Source: Alphaproteobacteria bacterium
Lineage (GTDB): Bacteria > Pseudomonadota > Alphaproteobacteria > Rickettsiales > UBA998
DNA: 38,185 nucleotides
Reading direction: 5' to 3'
Assembly (NCBI GenBank): GCA_004292675.1
Contig: RDXO01000027.1
Span: 1-38,185 of the forward strand
Positions 8,165 through 19,372 of this stretch are shown here, in pieces (position 1 is the stretch's first letter; the number at the start of each line of letters is the position of its first letter). Both the position numbers and the translations under genes were made by a program. The notes under the pieces were generated by a model. That model worked only from the letters and a program-made list of their open reading frames with translations, did not search any database and was not told the origin of the DNA.

Positions 8165-8770
8165 TTACCAAATAAAGGGTACAATGCGCCAACGTGTTGA
8201 TTGCGTGTAGCTGAGATAGTCAGGATTTTGACAAAGAATTTTTTCTTCTCGTAGTAAGCGCAATGTTTCACAGACGGCAAAAATAGCAAAACATATCAGA
8301 TTGCGCACAGAAAAATTTTGCACAATGAAGCAGATATTGCTAACAAAATATCCCGCATAAATCGGATGACGAACGATACGGTAGATGCCTATATTCACAA
8401 TGCCTCGATCGGCAGGTAGCAAACCAAAACTTTTACGCAAAGTGAGCAGACCTGTGAGAGAAAATAAAAGCCCCAAAAACCCAATAATTTGCAAGGGCAG
8501 CATTTCATCTTGTGACGTAATGCCCACCAGAAATAATGTCGAATAGCTTCCAAGTACGGTAATGGCTATATCAAATGGATGTAGAGAGAGACGCTCCGCA
8601 GGGCGACGCAACAACACCGTGACGATCACAATGGAATTAAAAATTAACAAAAGAAATACGCTGAAACGGAATTCATGTGTTAGACCAGTAAAATTAGCAT
8701 GAACAAATAATAAAAAAATCGCAGCGACGGTCAGATTGCCTATAATTTCTTGTCGTGAAAAAGTTCGCAT
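8165..8770 (-). CDS. Membrane methyltransferase, ICMT/PEMT-like
   Basis: A 201-residue integral membrane protein with about five hydrophobic segments. The C-terminal half carries the family core: GIYRIVRHPIYAG (SAM-binding RHPxY motif), then a helix and REEK with the paired acids, and PDYLSY. This is the isoprenylcysteine carboxyl methyltransferase / phospholipid methyltransferase superfamily; bacterial members methylate small isoprenoid or lipid substrates that are mostly unknown. The start at 8770 is preferred because GGAG sits about 7 bases upstream; an in-frame ATG at 8788 lacks a ribosome site. Its stop abuts a palindromic repeat. Confidence 0.7.
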   Translation of the reverse strand: MRTFSRQEIIGNLTVAAIFLLFVHANFTGLTHEFRFSVFLLLIFNSIVIVTVLLRRPAERLSLHPFDIAITVLGSYSTLFLVGITSQDEMLPLQIIGFLGLLFSLTGLLTLRKSFGLLPADRGIVNIGIYRIVRHPIYAGYFVSNICFIVQNFSVRNLICFAIFAVCETLRLLREEKILCQNPDYLSYTQSTRWRIVPFIW

Positions 8771-8844
8771 TTTATGCTCCAAATGCATTATTATATAAAC
8801 TCATTCAGCATGGTTCGTGCTGACGATTGAGTATAACTTTTATA

Positions 8845-8939
8845 AGTAAAGCAGTTCTTAAACTAAACTGCTAGAGATAAAAATGTTCCTATGCTCACTA
8901 ACGAAAACCCACCGCCATTTCTGACGGTGGGTTTTTTTA
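8845..8939 (+). ncRNA. Candidate small RNA ending in an intrinsic terminator
   Basis: The plus strand of the gap between the methyltransferase and the pilin holds a perfect 7-bp hairpin AGCAGTT...AACTGCT (8850-8872), a short single-stranded stretch, and a strong terminator with eight-T tail at 8905-8938. No plus-strand gene precedes the terminator, so it must end some short transcript. A 13-codon frame starting near 8883 runs into the terminator stem, so a leader-peptide arrangement is also possible. No convincing promoter was found; this is a weak call. Confidence 0.25.
8905..8938 (+). terminator. Rho-independent terminator (may act on both strands)
   Basis: Stem AAACCCACCG (8905-8914) pairs exactly with CGGTGGGTTT (8925-8934), with T-rich tail to 8938 on the plus strand. 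On the minus strand the tail is only four T, but it lies 38 bases after the pilin stop and probably also ends that transcript. Confidence 0.75.
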
Positions 8940-8976
8940 TTTAATGACAAAATCCATACAACGATGGATGCCAATC

Positions 8977-9144
8977 TTAAGTGCTAGCCATTGCTGCAAC
9001 GATTTGGTTGTATGTATTCACCAACTGACCACGCAATGCTTGCAATGTTGCAATAATTGCAACTGATAGAAGAGCTGCGATCAAAGCATATTCAATAGCT
9101 GTCGCGCCTGATTCGTCTTTAATAAGATTTTTTAGGTGTTTCAT
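8977..9144 (-). CDS. Flp/Fap-type pilin (type IVb)
   Basis: A 55-residue gene in the gap between the methyltransferase and serS. It reads MKHLKNLIKDESG then ATAIEYALIAALL, followed by a hydrophobic helix and a short polar tail ending AMAST. This is the Flp prepilin signature: a basic leader ending in Gly, cleavage expected after SG, and Glu5-Tyr6 of the mature protein. The pilin would be cut by TadV/CpaA and assembled by the Tad apparatus into adhesive pili. AGGAC lies 8 bases upstream of the ATG and a sigma70 promoter is visible at 9202-9230. No tad/cpa genes are in the window, so it is an isolated pilin locus. Confidence 0.9.
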   Translation of the reverse strand: MKHLKNLIKDESGATAIEYALIAALLSVAIIATLQALRGQLVNTYNQIVAAMAST

Positions 9145-9201
9145 AATTTTGTCCTTTTTGTAAAAAGTTTTAACATCACGCTGCTTCTTGCAGCTAAAAT
9201 T

Positions 9202-9230
9202 AATATAGCACTATTTTTGCCACAATGCAA
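9202..9230 (-). promoter_or_regulatory. Sigma70-type promoter of the pilin gene
   Basis: On the minus strand TTGCAT (9225-9230) and TATATT (9202-9207) are separated by exactly 17 bases. Transcription would start near 9195, at a small leader hairpin GCTGC-AAGAA-GCAGC (9180-9194), about 50 bases before the ATG. The rest of 9231-9317 shows only AT-rich sequence. Confidence 0.65.
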
Positions 9231-9317
9231 GTAAAAGTTCAAATAATATGAAATAAAAAACATCCGCCTCTTATTTTTATTAGTTAGTCTATTTATGTGG
9301 TGTTTAGGTATCAATGC

Positions 9318-10598
9318 TCATGCAGTGCAGAGCATAGGGATAATCTGCATCCCACCCATATAGGAGTGCAGCACCTCAGGGATAATAATGCTGCCATCTT
9401 CTTGTTGATAATGTTCCATAATGGCAACTAAGGTGCGACCAACGGCTAAGCCCGATCCGTTGAGTGTATGCACCATTTCCGTTATTTTGTTTTCTTTGCG
9501 CTTAAACCGTGCATTCATACGGCGCGCTTGAAAACCATGACAGTTGGATATGCTGGAAATTTCACGGTACGCATCCTGCCCAGAAAGCCACACTTCAATA
9601 TCAAAGGTTTTTGCCGCACTGAAGCCCGTATCTCCCGCGCATAAGGTCATCACGCGATAATGCAGCCCTAATTGTTGCAAAATAGATTCTGCGGCGGTGA
9701 GCATACGCATATGTTCCGCTTGCGAATCTTCGGGACGGGTGATGCTGACAAGTTCAACCTTACTGAATTGATGCTGACGAATCATGCCACGCGTATCACG
9801 CCCTGCTGATCCTGCCTCAGAACGAAAGCATGGTGTATGTGCGGTGAATCGTAGTGGTAATTGTTCTTCGTTTAGGAGAGTATCATAAACAAGATTGGTT
9901 AGGGATACTTCCGCCGTTGGAATCAACCAATAGCCATCCGTTGTTTGAAAGCAATCTTGTGAAAATTTCGGTAATTGCCCTGTACCGTAAAGCGCATGAT
10001 CCTTCACAAGCATGGGGGGAGAGATTTCTTGATAGTGAAAATGCTGTGTGTGGGTATCCAGCATAAATTGTGCTAGAGCGCGCTCTAGGCGTGCCAATGC
10101 TCCGCGTAGTACTACAAAGCGTGCGCCTGAAATCTTGGCTGCACCTTCAAAATCCATAAGCCCTAAGGCTTCACCAAGGTCAAAATGCTGTTTGGGTGTA
10201 AAGCTATAGGATGGCTTTGTTCCGTAGCGATGGGATTCAATATTGTGCTGTTCGTCTGCCCCTAGGGGAACATCTTCCGCAATTATATTGGGAAGGGTAG
10301 ATAAGAGTTCATCAAGGGTATTGTGCTGTTCAAGCTGTTCCGTTAGTTCTTTAATGCGCTCATTAAGATCACGCGAATATTCCATCAGATCATCCGCATT
10401 CTCCCCCGATTTTTTCTTTGCACCTATATCTTTGGCAAGCTGATTGCGTTCACTCAATAGGCGTTCTTGTTGAGTGATGCGTGCGCGTCGTTGTTCATCC
10501 AGCGTTAGAATATGGTGGGAAATTTTTTCTAAGCCACGTTTTGCACATGCGTCGTCAAAGGCGTGAGGATCATTGCGAATCCATCGTATATCATGCAT
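9318..10598 (-). CDS. serS: Seryl-tRNA synthetase
   Basis: Charges tRNA-Ser. The 426 residues match the bacterial class II enzyme: an N-terminal long coiled-coil arm (about 25-105) that grips the tRNA variable arm, then the catalytic core with motif 2 (CFRSEAGSAGRDTRGMIRQHQF, first and last residues near 257-278) and motif 3 near the end (NGSGLAVGRTLVAIMEHYQ region). The opening MHDIRWIRNDP is the usual start of alphaproteobacterial SerS and supports the chosen ATG despite a poor ribosome site. The nearest upstream gene ends 116 bases away, so it probably has its own promoter. Confidence 0.95.
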   Translation of the reverse strand: MHDIRWIRNDPHAFDDACAKRGLEKISHHILTLDEQRRARITQQERLLSERNQLAKDIGAKKKSGENADDLMEYSRDLNERIKELTEQLEQHNTLDELLSTLPNIIAEDVPLGADEQHNIESHRYGTKPSYSFTPKQHFDLGEALGLMDFEGAAKISGARFVVLRGALARLERALAQFMLDTHTQHFHYQEISPPMLVKDHALYGTGQLPKFSQDCFQTTDGYWLIPTAEVSLTNLVYDTLLNEEQLPLRFTAHTPCFRSEAGSAGRDTRGMIRQHQFSKVELVSITRPEDSQAEHMRMLTAAESILQQLGLHYRVMTLCAGDTGFSAAKTFDIEVWLSGQDAYREISSISNCHGFQARRMNARFKRKENKITEMVHTLNGSGLAVGRTLVAIMEHYQQEDGSIIIPEVLHSYMGGMQIIPMLCTA

Positions 10599-10714
10599 AC
10601 AAGAACCATTTATGAAAAATCAATCATGCGAGTTGTATGCTATTTTTTCACGGAAAAAACAAAATATGCAAAAGAATGGCGCGATGAATCTATCATTTAG
10701 ACCTAGCTGTGGCA

Positions 10715-12022
10715 TCAAAGCCATAATTGTTTGGTTTGCGGATAACCAAAATAATAGCCTTGCATATATTGCACCCCAAGTGCCATCAATATTTTAGCTG
10801 TTTCACCATTTTCAACAAATTCTGCAACCGTATCTAAACCAAAGCCATTGGTAAAATCCAACATGGTTTTGATAAATAGATGATTATCATGGTTATCCAC
10901 AAGATCGCGGATGAACACACCGTCAATCTTGATAATATCAACCGATAAGGATTTTAATTGCCGAAACGATGTATAGCCTGATCCAAAATCATCCAAGGCA
11001 ACACGCGCTCCACCTGCTTGAACTTCCGCAACAAAATAGGCGGTACGTGACATATCAAGATGCACGGCTGTTTCCGTAATTTCAATAATCATCCGTTCAA
11101 TGACATCGGGATATTGCCCTGCGAGATGTTTGAATCTTTTTAACCATGCATTGCTATTGGCAGTGAGGTTTGATACATTGAACGAAAGGCGTAATTCGGG
11201 ATAGCGTATCAGTTCCTCTACGATTTTTTCCAAAACAATTTCATCAATAATATCAATGAGTCCCATGCGCTCCGCCACAGGAATGAGCGGCCCTGCACTT
11301 GTCAATTCCCCTGATTCTTTTTGGATGCGTAATAAGGCTTCATAATACGAGGTTGCCCCCGTATGTGAATGAATAACAGGCTGAAAAGCCAAGATTAATT
11401 GTCCATCTTTGATCGCATGAGTGATGTAATTCACCATATTCATTTCATAACGACTGGATGCTTTAGCTTCCTCCATCTTCACGGGATTTTCTTCGGTGTG
11501 CAACACATCTAAAGTATTGTGCGCTGCAATATAGGCGCGATTCATCAGCTCTTCTGCAAGCAAACTATCGGTAGGCAAAGCAACACTGACGACACTGGAA
11601 AGCACATGAATGTTGCCATATTCTGATTTATAGCCAAAAGATTTGATATGACGGGCGATGGCATCTGCAAGATGTTCAAAATTATGAATATCATAATGAT
11701 GCAAAACAACACATACTTGATCTTTCTGCACCCGCGTGATCATTTGGCGTGAGTCATCGGCACCTAAAAAATGCTTAATGCTAAATAATAAGGCGCGTAC
11801 TGCCTCCTCCGTTGCTTTATGCCCAAAACCACTAATCATCATGGGCATATTATTGATAGAAATAAGCAAAAGAGCCGCGCCCAAATGTTTGTTTCGTTCT
11901 TCTATAATTTTTTGTAGTGCATCAAGAAAAAGAGGAGGGTAGCCACTAGGCAACTCATCATGCATAGATGGGGGCATGGTGAGGCTTGAAGTTAACCTTC
12001 TGTCGTATGATTCTTCCATCAT
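10715..12022 (-). CDS. EAL-domain c-di-GMP phosphodiesterase with degenerate GGDEF
   Basis: Predicted to hydrolyse cyclic di-GMP. The 435 residues divide into an N-terminal GGDEF-like domain (about 30-180), in which the GGDEF motif is lost (KDQVCVVL near 100), and a C-terminal EAL domain (about 200-435). The EAL catalytic set is intact: EALLR (228-232), N282, E314, DDFG (344-347), K365, E401 and Q421, so the phosphodiesterase is likely active while the GGDEF part may be structural or regulatory. No membrane segment is present. AGGAG lies 4 bases before the first ATG and 7 before a second at 12019. It follows an unknown gene by 23 bases and is probably in its operon. Confidence 0.85.
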   Translation of the reverse strand: MMEESYDRRLTSSLTMPPSMHDELPSGYPPLFLDALQKIIEERNKHLGAALLLISINNMPMMISGFGHKATEEAVRALLFSIKHFLGADDSRQMITRVQKDQVCVVLHHYDIHNFEHLADAIARHIKSFGYKSEYGNIHVLSSVVSVALPTDSLLAEELMNRAYIAAHNTLDVLHTEENPVKMEEAKASSRYEMNMVNYITHAIKDGQLILAFQPVIHSHTGATSYYEALLRIQKESGELTSAGPLIPVAERMGLIDIIDEIVLEKIVEELIRYPELRLSFNVSNLTANSNAWLKRFKHLAGQYPDVIERMIIEITETAVHLDMSRTAYFVAEVQAGGARVALDDFGSGYTSFRQLKSLSVDIIKIDGVFIRDLVDNHDNHLFIKTMLDFTNGFGLDTVAEFVENGETAKILMALGVQYMQGYYFGYPQTKQLWL

Positions 12023-12045
12023 ATATCTCCTGTTTCATCACGAAA

Positions 12046-12816
12046 CTATGCTTCATCTTGATTTTTTTGAACCATATCAGCAATATTCTTTCTTTTGTTT
12101 TGTTTGACCATCACCATAGATGTGAAGCGTCCAACCTGTTGTGGTGGTGCATTTTCTTCGATTTTCTCAGCTTTTTTACTCGCTTTTTCATCCTTGCGTT
12201 GATAGGTGTTTTCTTGCCATCTGATAGTGAAACCGCCTTCTGATAGAGAATCCAATTCAAGGATAATGCGCATGAGAGGATTTTCTACCCCTTCACGCTT
12301 ATGATAGATAATGGTGAATACTTTATTTTGGCTTGGAATGCTGACATCAGGATAATCTTGCGCTAGTTGCATCAAATCGCTATAGGCATCGTTAATGTCT
12401 TCATAACGCCAATTTTTTTGTACACGGCGCAGAACCCAATAGCCCCAATCAGGGTGCTTGCTTTTCTTACGAATGCGTTGTGGATGTTTTTCCAGTTCAA
12501 TGGGAAGTTTGCTTGCAGAAAGCGTATATTTTTTATCTTTTGTTAGCTCGACACCGATCAGGGCATAATTACCGACATATCCGCCTTCTTGTTCCTCAGG
12601 CGAGATGTCATAGCCGCGTATCCACAGAACACAAGAAGTACCATCAAGATCATTGGTTAGGGAAGAGCGAATAAAACGATCGCCGATATAGGATAATTTA
12701 TCTAATGCGGCTGATTTATTTGGAAAAACGTAGGTTTGATTTATAACCGCTTGAATAATTGGGCTTTTGATATTTGCCAAATTTTTCTTTTTAGTTTTTT
12801 CGGTACTCTGTTCCAT
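12046..12816 (-). CDS. Hypothetical protein, operon partner of the EAL gene
   Basis: I do not recognise this protein. From 12816 it has 256 residues; an earlier in-frame ATG at 12858 would add 14, and neither start has a clear ribosome site. It is basic, soluble and without signal or membrane segments. Features are a conserved-looking central part with many aromatic residues (GYWVLRRVQKNWRYEDI, about 140-160), a Lys/Glu-rich low-complexity linker (about 210-230) and a short C-terminal tail. It precedes the EAL phosphodiesterase by 23 bases, so a link to c-di-GMP signalling is an inference from position only. Confidence 0.75.
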   Translation of the reverse strand: MEQSTEKTKKKNLANIKSPIIQAVINQTYVFPNKSAALDKLSYIGDRFIRSSLTNDLDGTSCVLWIRGYDISPEEQEGGYVGNYALIGVELTKDKKYTLSASKLPIELEKHPQRIRKKSKHPDWGYWVLRRVQKNWRYEDINDAYSDLMQLAQDYPDVSIPSQNKVFTIIYHKREGVENPLMRIILELDSLSEGGFTIRWQENTYQRKDEKASKKAEKIEENAPPQQVGRFTSMVMVKQNKRKNIADMVQKNQDEA

Positions 12817-12907
12817 GTAGTTCTCACTGGTTGCGATGCTAAAAAAAAAGGTATTCATAGCACGTTCACTTTTTATTTAGTCTTTTTAGGACAGATGAAA
12901 AATGATG

Positions 12908-12933
12908 GAGTGCTTGATGTTACAAAAGCACTC
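12908..12933 (-). terminator. Hairpin after nagZ, possible terminator or leader structure
   Basis: GAGTGCT (12908-12914) and AGCACTC (12927-12933) pair exactly. On the minus strand a run of five T follows a few bases later. It lies between the nagZ stop and the unknown gene, downstream of an AT-rich promoter-like region (12955-12985), so it could end nagZ transcripts or sit in the leader of the next gene. Confidence 0.35.
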
Positions 12934-13016
12934 TATGATGCTGATAGATTTAATATATAAGATAAAATATAAAATAATGTAAAATGTTGTACGTTTTGTT
13001 GGAAATAATCTTTTTA

Positions 13017-13973
13017 TCAAGTTGGAGTGGTGCGTGCGTTATGAATATGATGCAGGAATGAGAGATCGACTAGGTAGGATTGTGCCACCGTACATATCTC
13101 GAGCATTTCTTTATAGATACCATTGCAATGCAAGAGGATGTCGCATCCTGCATCAAGGCTGCGTTGGGCGCGTTCGCTCATTGATCCGCCCAAGGCGTTC
13201 ATGCAGAGATCATCGGTCATAAGTGGATTGGTGAAGCCAATATCTTTTCTGATGATACGGATAACATGCGATGAAAGGGTGGCGGGTGCTTCTGCATCCA
13301 ATGCGGTATAGGTGATATGGGCAGTCATGCCCAAAGGCAGATCGCGCAATGCCCGAAAAGGTGCAAAATCGATTTCTAGCTCGGCGCGTGATGCGTTGAC
13401 AATCGGTAGGGATTCATGGCTATCTGCTAAGGCACGACCATGCCCCGGAATATGCTTCAATACGGGAAGGATGCCATGATCAAGCAAGCCTTGCGCGGCA
13501 GATCGTGCTAACGCGATGATTTGTTCGGGTGTGCTACCATAAGCGCGATCACCAATAATCGCATGACTAAAAGGAAAATGAACGTCTGCCATCGGGACGC
13601 AATTCACGTTAAACCCTAACGATGTAAGTAATTTTGCGCTGATGACGCTGTGATCATAGGTCGCTTGTTGCGCCACTATGATACCTTCACGCGCTGCAAT
13701 ATCAGCAAAAGTTTTTGGGGCAGGGGGGCATATCCAATGGGGTTCACGTAAACGCGCCACCCGCCCCCCTTCCTGATCCACAAGAATCAAAGGTTCATAA
13801 TCGGCATGAAGCTCTTTTAATGAGGCAATAAGGGAGATGAGTTGCTGAGGATCAATACAGTTGCGTGCAAAAAGAATATATCCCAACGGGCGATGCGCAC
13901 CAAATAAATCGCGCTCACACTCTGAGAGCTTTGCTCCTTCGATGCCTAATATTGCAGGACTCAGCATTCCCAT
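13017..13973 (-). CDS. nagZ: Beta-N-acetylhexosaminidase NagZ
   Basis: Glycoside hydrolase family 3 enzyme that removes N-acetylglucosamine from anhydro-muropeptides during peptidoglycan recycling, in the cytosol. The start at 13973 is preferred because AGGA lies 8-9 bases upstream, just beyond the stop of the SPOR gene; a longer frame to 13997 would overlap that gene by 14 bases. With 318 residues it shows LVDQEGGRV, KHIPGHG followed by DSHESLP (the mobile loop with the His/Asp dyad) and MTDDLCM, whose first Asp is the nucleophile. Sits in the alphaproteobacterial argS-SPOR-nagZ cluster; the usual following scpA-scpB are missing here. Confidence 0.9.
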   Translation of the reverse strand: MGMLSPAILGIEGAKLSECERDLFGAHRPLGYILFARNCIDPQQLISLIASLKELHADYEPLILVDQEGGRVARLREPHWICPPAPKTFADIAAREGIIVAQQATYDHSVISAKLLTSLGFNVNCVPMADVHFPFSHAIIGDRAYGSTPEQIIALARSAAQGLLDHGILPVLKHIPGHGRALADSHESLPIVNASRAELEIDFAPFRALRDLPLGMTAHITYTALDAEAPATLSSHVIRIIRKDIGFTNPLMTDDLCMNALGGSMSERAQRSLDAGCDILLHCNGIYKEMLEICTVAQSYLVDLSFLHHIHNARTTPT

Positions 13974-13983
13974 GACATGATTC

Positions 13984-14964
13984 CTATTGTACGGCAACTA
14001 AGCAATTTAATGCACGCTGTTTGAGAGTGGCGCACACCGAAGAAGCCACATTGCGGTCAGAAAAACCACGCATACGCACACGATAAAATACTCCTTTTTC
14101 AGGTACTTCAACGGATTCTGTATAAAATTGGTATTGGTTCAAAACATCACCATGTTTGCTCACAAGATTATTCCAAAAGTTCTTCGCTTCTTCTGGTGAA
14201 CGAACCGCAGCAAGCTGGATGTAGGGCGTGCCTGTTGGTGCAGGAGCTACTTGGGGAGCTTGCGTAGGCACAATATTGACGGTTTTTTGTGCTTCTAGCT
14301 GTGCCTGTTGAACGGCATCATTGAGTGTTGGTAAGGGAGCAATCACTTCACGTTTTTGAGGTGCGATAGCGGGTGTGGAATCCGCAATGATGGCAGGTGC
14401 AGATGGTGTCACAAAAGTTGGCTGAGATGGTGCTGGTTGAGGTGTCGGCACTACAAGCGGCTGCACTTGAGAAGTCACTGTTTGTTCTGTCACCTTGGTT
14501 GCAGGCGGCATAGCCGTGATTGCAGGCGCGGGCATTGGTGTTATAGGTGTAGTCTCAACGACAGCAGGAGCAGGTGCAATAGGCGCACGTTCAGGTGCAA
14601 TCGGGGCAGGTACGATACGCTCAACTTCTGTAGCTTCTTGCTGCACATCAGGGGTTTCACGCATCATCTGATAGGATTCCATATCTTGATGTTCAATATC
14701 CATGCCACCTTTATCAAAAGGTTGCTCTTTATATTGCTCTTGTTCAGGGTGAATTATTTGCACCATTTCTTGTGCATGTTCATCCATGACCGTGGCGTTA
14801 TAGGCATAAAGTGCAAGTGCTAAAAAACCAAAAATCACAAGTACAATGACCATCATCGACATCCAGCGCAATCCACCATTGCCCTCATAATCTCGTTCTA
14901 CAAAATCCTCATCATAATCATTCTTGACGGGGTTATCGTGCATTGGCATTCTGTTGATGTTCAT
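13984..14964 (-). CDS. SPOR-domain cell-envelope protein
   Basis: A 326-residue bitopic membrane protein: acidic cytoplasmic N-terminus, one membrane helix (about 35-56), a long Pro/Ala/Val-rich periplasmic linker (about 100-245) and a C-terminal SPOR domain (about 248-326, starting YIQLAAVRS). SPOR domains bind denuded septal glycan, so a role at the division site is expected. It lies between argS and nagZ, 30 bases after the argS stop region, in the order usual for Alphaproteobacteria. The proline-rich linker is compositionally biased, producing long spurious frames on the opposite strand. Confidence 0.85.
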   Translation of the reverse strand: MNINRMPMHDNPVKNDYDEDFVERDYEGNGGLRWMSMMVIVLVIFGFLALALYAYNATVMDEHAQEMVQIIHPEQEQYKEQPFDKGGMDIEHQDMESYQMMRETPDVQQEATEVERIVPAPIAPERAPIAPAPAVVETTPITPMPAPAITAMPPATKVTEQTVTSQVQPLVVPTPQPAPSQPTFVTPSAPAIIADSTPAIAPQKREVIAPLPTLNDAVQQAQLEAQKTVNIVPTQAPQVAPAPTGTPYIQLAAVRSPEEAKNFWNNLVSKHGDVLNQYQFYTESVEVPEKGVFYRVRMRGFSDRNVASSVCATLKQRALNCLVAVQ

Positions 14965-14994
14965 AAAAGTACCTAGTGAGTGTGATAGTTATAG

Positions 14995-16749
14995 TTAACG
15001 CATTTCCTCTGCAGGAGTCACGCCTAAAATCTGCAAACCTGCTGCAAGTACGATCCCTACCGCACGCGCTAATGCAAGGCGAGCTTTGGTGAGTTCAGGT
15101 TGATGTTCGACAATAAAGCGCAAATTAGGGTCTTCACCGCCTTTATTCCAAAAAGCATGAAGTTCGGTTGCCACATCATAGAGATAATAGGCAATACGAT
15201 GAGGTTCATAGGCTAACGCGGCAGCTTCCACCTGCTTAGGGAAATGCGTCAGAATCTTGATCAGTTGTATGTCGGCAGGGCTTGAAAGCAATGATACATC
15301 AATATGATCAGCAATTTGCGAGAGTTTCACCTCATCATAATGATGTTGTGCCGCGTGGCGCATTAAGGATTTGCACCGTGCGTGCGCATACTGCACATAA
15401 AAAACAGGATTATCTTTCGATTGTTCCTTGACTTTCTGCAGATCAAAATCAAGTTGCTGCTCAGGTTTGCGCATCAACATGATGAAACGGAGTATGTCTT
15501 TGCCTATCTCATCTGTGACATCACGTACCGTTATAAAAGACCCCGAACGCTTCGACATTTTGACTTGTTCGCCACCATCCATGAACTTCACCATCTGCGC
15601 AATTTGCACATCGAGTTGGGCGCGATCATCGCTGAGAGCAGACACTAACGCCTTCATGCGGGCAATATAACCACTATGATCCGCACCGAGTACCATCACT
15701 AAACGCGCAAAGCCACGATCCAGCTTGTGTAGAGCGTAACCCATATCACCAGCGAAATAGGTATAGTCACCATTGGATTTTTGAATAGGGCGATCACTAT
15801 CATCATGAAAGCGCGTCGAGCGGAATAATAATTGCTCCGTTGGCTCCCATTCTTCCACGGTTTTTCCACGCGGAGGGTTGAGTACGCCACGATAGAGCAA
15901 ATCTTTTGATTGTAGATGCTCGAGTGCCTTATCCAGCCAACCTTCATCACGTATTTGTTGTTCCGATGTGAAGACATCATGCACCACACCAAGTTGCGCG
16001 AGATCATCCTTGATGAGGGTCATCATTGATTCAACCGCGAAGGATTTCACCTCTTCTAGCCATTCATCTTCTTCCCCAAGCAATGTGCCACCATAGGTTG
16101 CTTTGAGTTCTTCAGCAACAGGAATGAGATATTCTCCCGGATACATGCCTTGTTCCATCGGAACTTTTTCACCGTATAATTGACGATAGCGTGCATAAAC
16201 GGAACGCGCTAACATGTCTATTTGCGCGCCAGCATCATTGATGTAATATTCTTTGGTGACATCAAAAGATGCCTTTGTTAAAAGATTGGCGAGCGTATCC
16301 CCAATAACTGCACCACGCGCATGACCAATATGCATAGGACCCGTTGGGTTGACAGACACATATTCGACATTCACTTTTTTTCCTAAACCGATAGTGCTTG
16401 TGCCATATTGTTCACCATCGCGCAAAATGACTTTGACTTCTTGCAGCCAGAAGGCGGGCTTGAAGCGCATATTAATAAAGCCTGCACCTGCCACTTCTGC
16501 TGTTTCAATATAGTGAAATTGTTGAATTTGTTTGACTAATGTCTCCGCAATTTCACGCGGGTTTTTCTTGCCCTTGAGGGGACGCGCTAACACCATCGCA
16601 ACATTGGTGGCGAGTTCCCCATGCGAAGTATCGCGTGGAAACTCTACAGTAATGGATTGCACTACTGATTCCGTCAGATCATTTTTGTCAATGATCAACG
16701 GCACAGCATAATCGATAATATAGCGTTGTAGTTGCGTAAACAGATTCAT
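14995..16749 (-). CDS. argS: Arginyl-tRNA synthetase
   Basis: Charges tRNA-Arg. The 584 residues include the N-terminal Add-1 domain that recognises the tRNA D-loop, the class I HIGH motif as HIGH (140-143, in GPMHIGHARG), a KMSKRSG loop near residue 400 and the helical anticodon-binding C-terminus. Many bacterial ArgS lack canonical KMSK, so this one is notably complete. It is the first gene of the argS-SPOR-nagZ cluster. The 91 bases to gyrB show no strong terminator. Confidence 0.95.
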   Translation of the reverse strand: MNLFTQLQRYIIDYAVPLIIDKNDLTESVVQSITVEFPRDTSHGELATNVAMVLARPLKGKKNPREIAETLVKQIQQFHYIETAEVAGAGFINMRFKPAFWLQEVKVILRDGEQYGTSTIGLGKKVNVEYVSVNPTGPMHIGHARGAVIGDTLANLLTKASFDVTKEYYINDAGAQIDMLARSVYARYRQLYGEKVPMEQGMYPGEYLIPVAEELKATYGGTLLGEEDEWLEEVKSFAVESMMTLIKDDLAQLGVVHDVFTSEQQIRDEGWLDKALEHLQSKDLLYRGVLNPPRGKTVEEWEPTEQLLFRSTRFHDDSDRPIQKSNGDYTYFAGDMGYALHKLDRGFARLVMVLGADHSGYIARMKALVSALSDDRAQLDVQIAQMVKFMDGGEQVKMSKRSGSFITVRDVTDEIGKDILRFIMLMRKPEQQLDFDLQKVKEQSKDNPVFYVQYAHARCKSLMRHAAQHHYDEVKLSQIADHIDVSLLSSPADIQLIKILTHFPKQVEAAALAYEPHRIAYYLYDVATELHAFWNKGGEDPNLRFIVEHQPELTKARLALARAVGIVLAAGLQILGVTPAEEMR

Positions 16750-16840
16750 AGAATTGTCTTAATCGTTTTTGAGGCATTTGTCACTTATTATTCGACAATT
16801 TACCTATGAGTTGCCGTGCCTATGTTGCATATAAGCATCA

Positions 16841-19276
<2,436 letters not shown>

Positions 19277-19372
19277 TCACCTAGTCGATTGTGTATTGTT
19301 TAACACACTATTCATAGTGCCTTTGCACTTAAAATGCTAGCAGAAAGTGAAGCCCTTGATGAAAGAGTATTC

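Noticed and set aside
9195..9235. A possible sigma54 promoter (TGGCA, TTGC) before the pilin
   Set aside because: Order and spacing do not fit the GG-N10-GC rule, while a sigma70 pair with 17-base spacing fits exactly.
14356..14823. A 155-residue plus-strand frame rich in Cys, Arg and His
   Set aside because: It is the complement of the Pro/Ala/Val-rich linker of the SPOR protein; composition bias explains it and it has no ribosome site.
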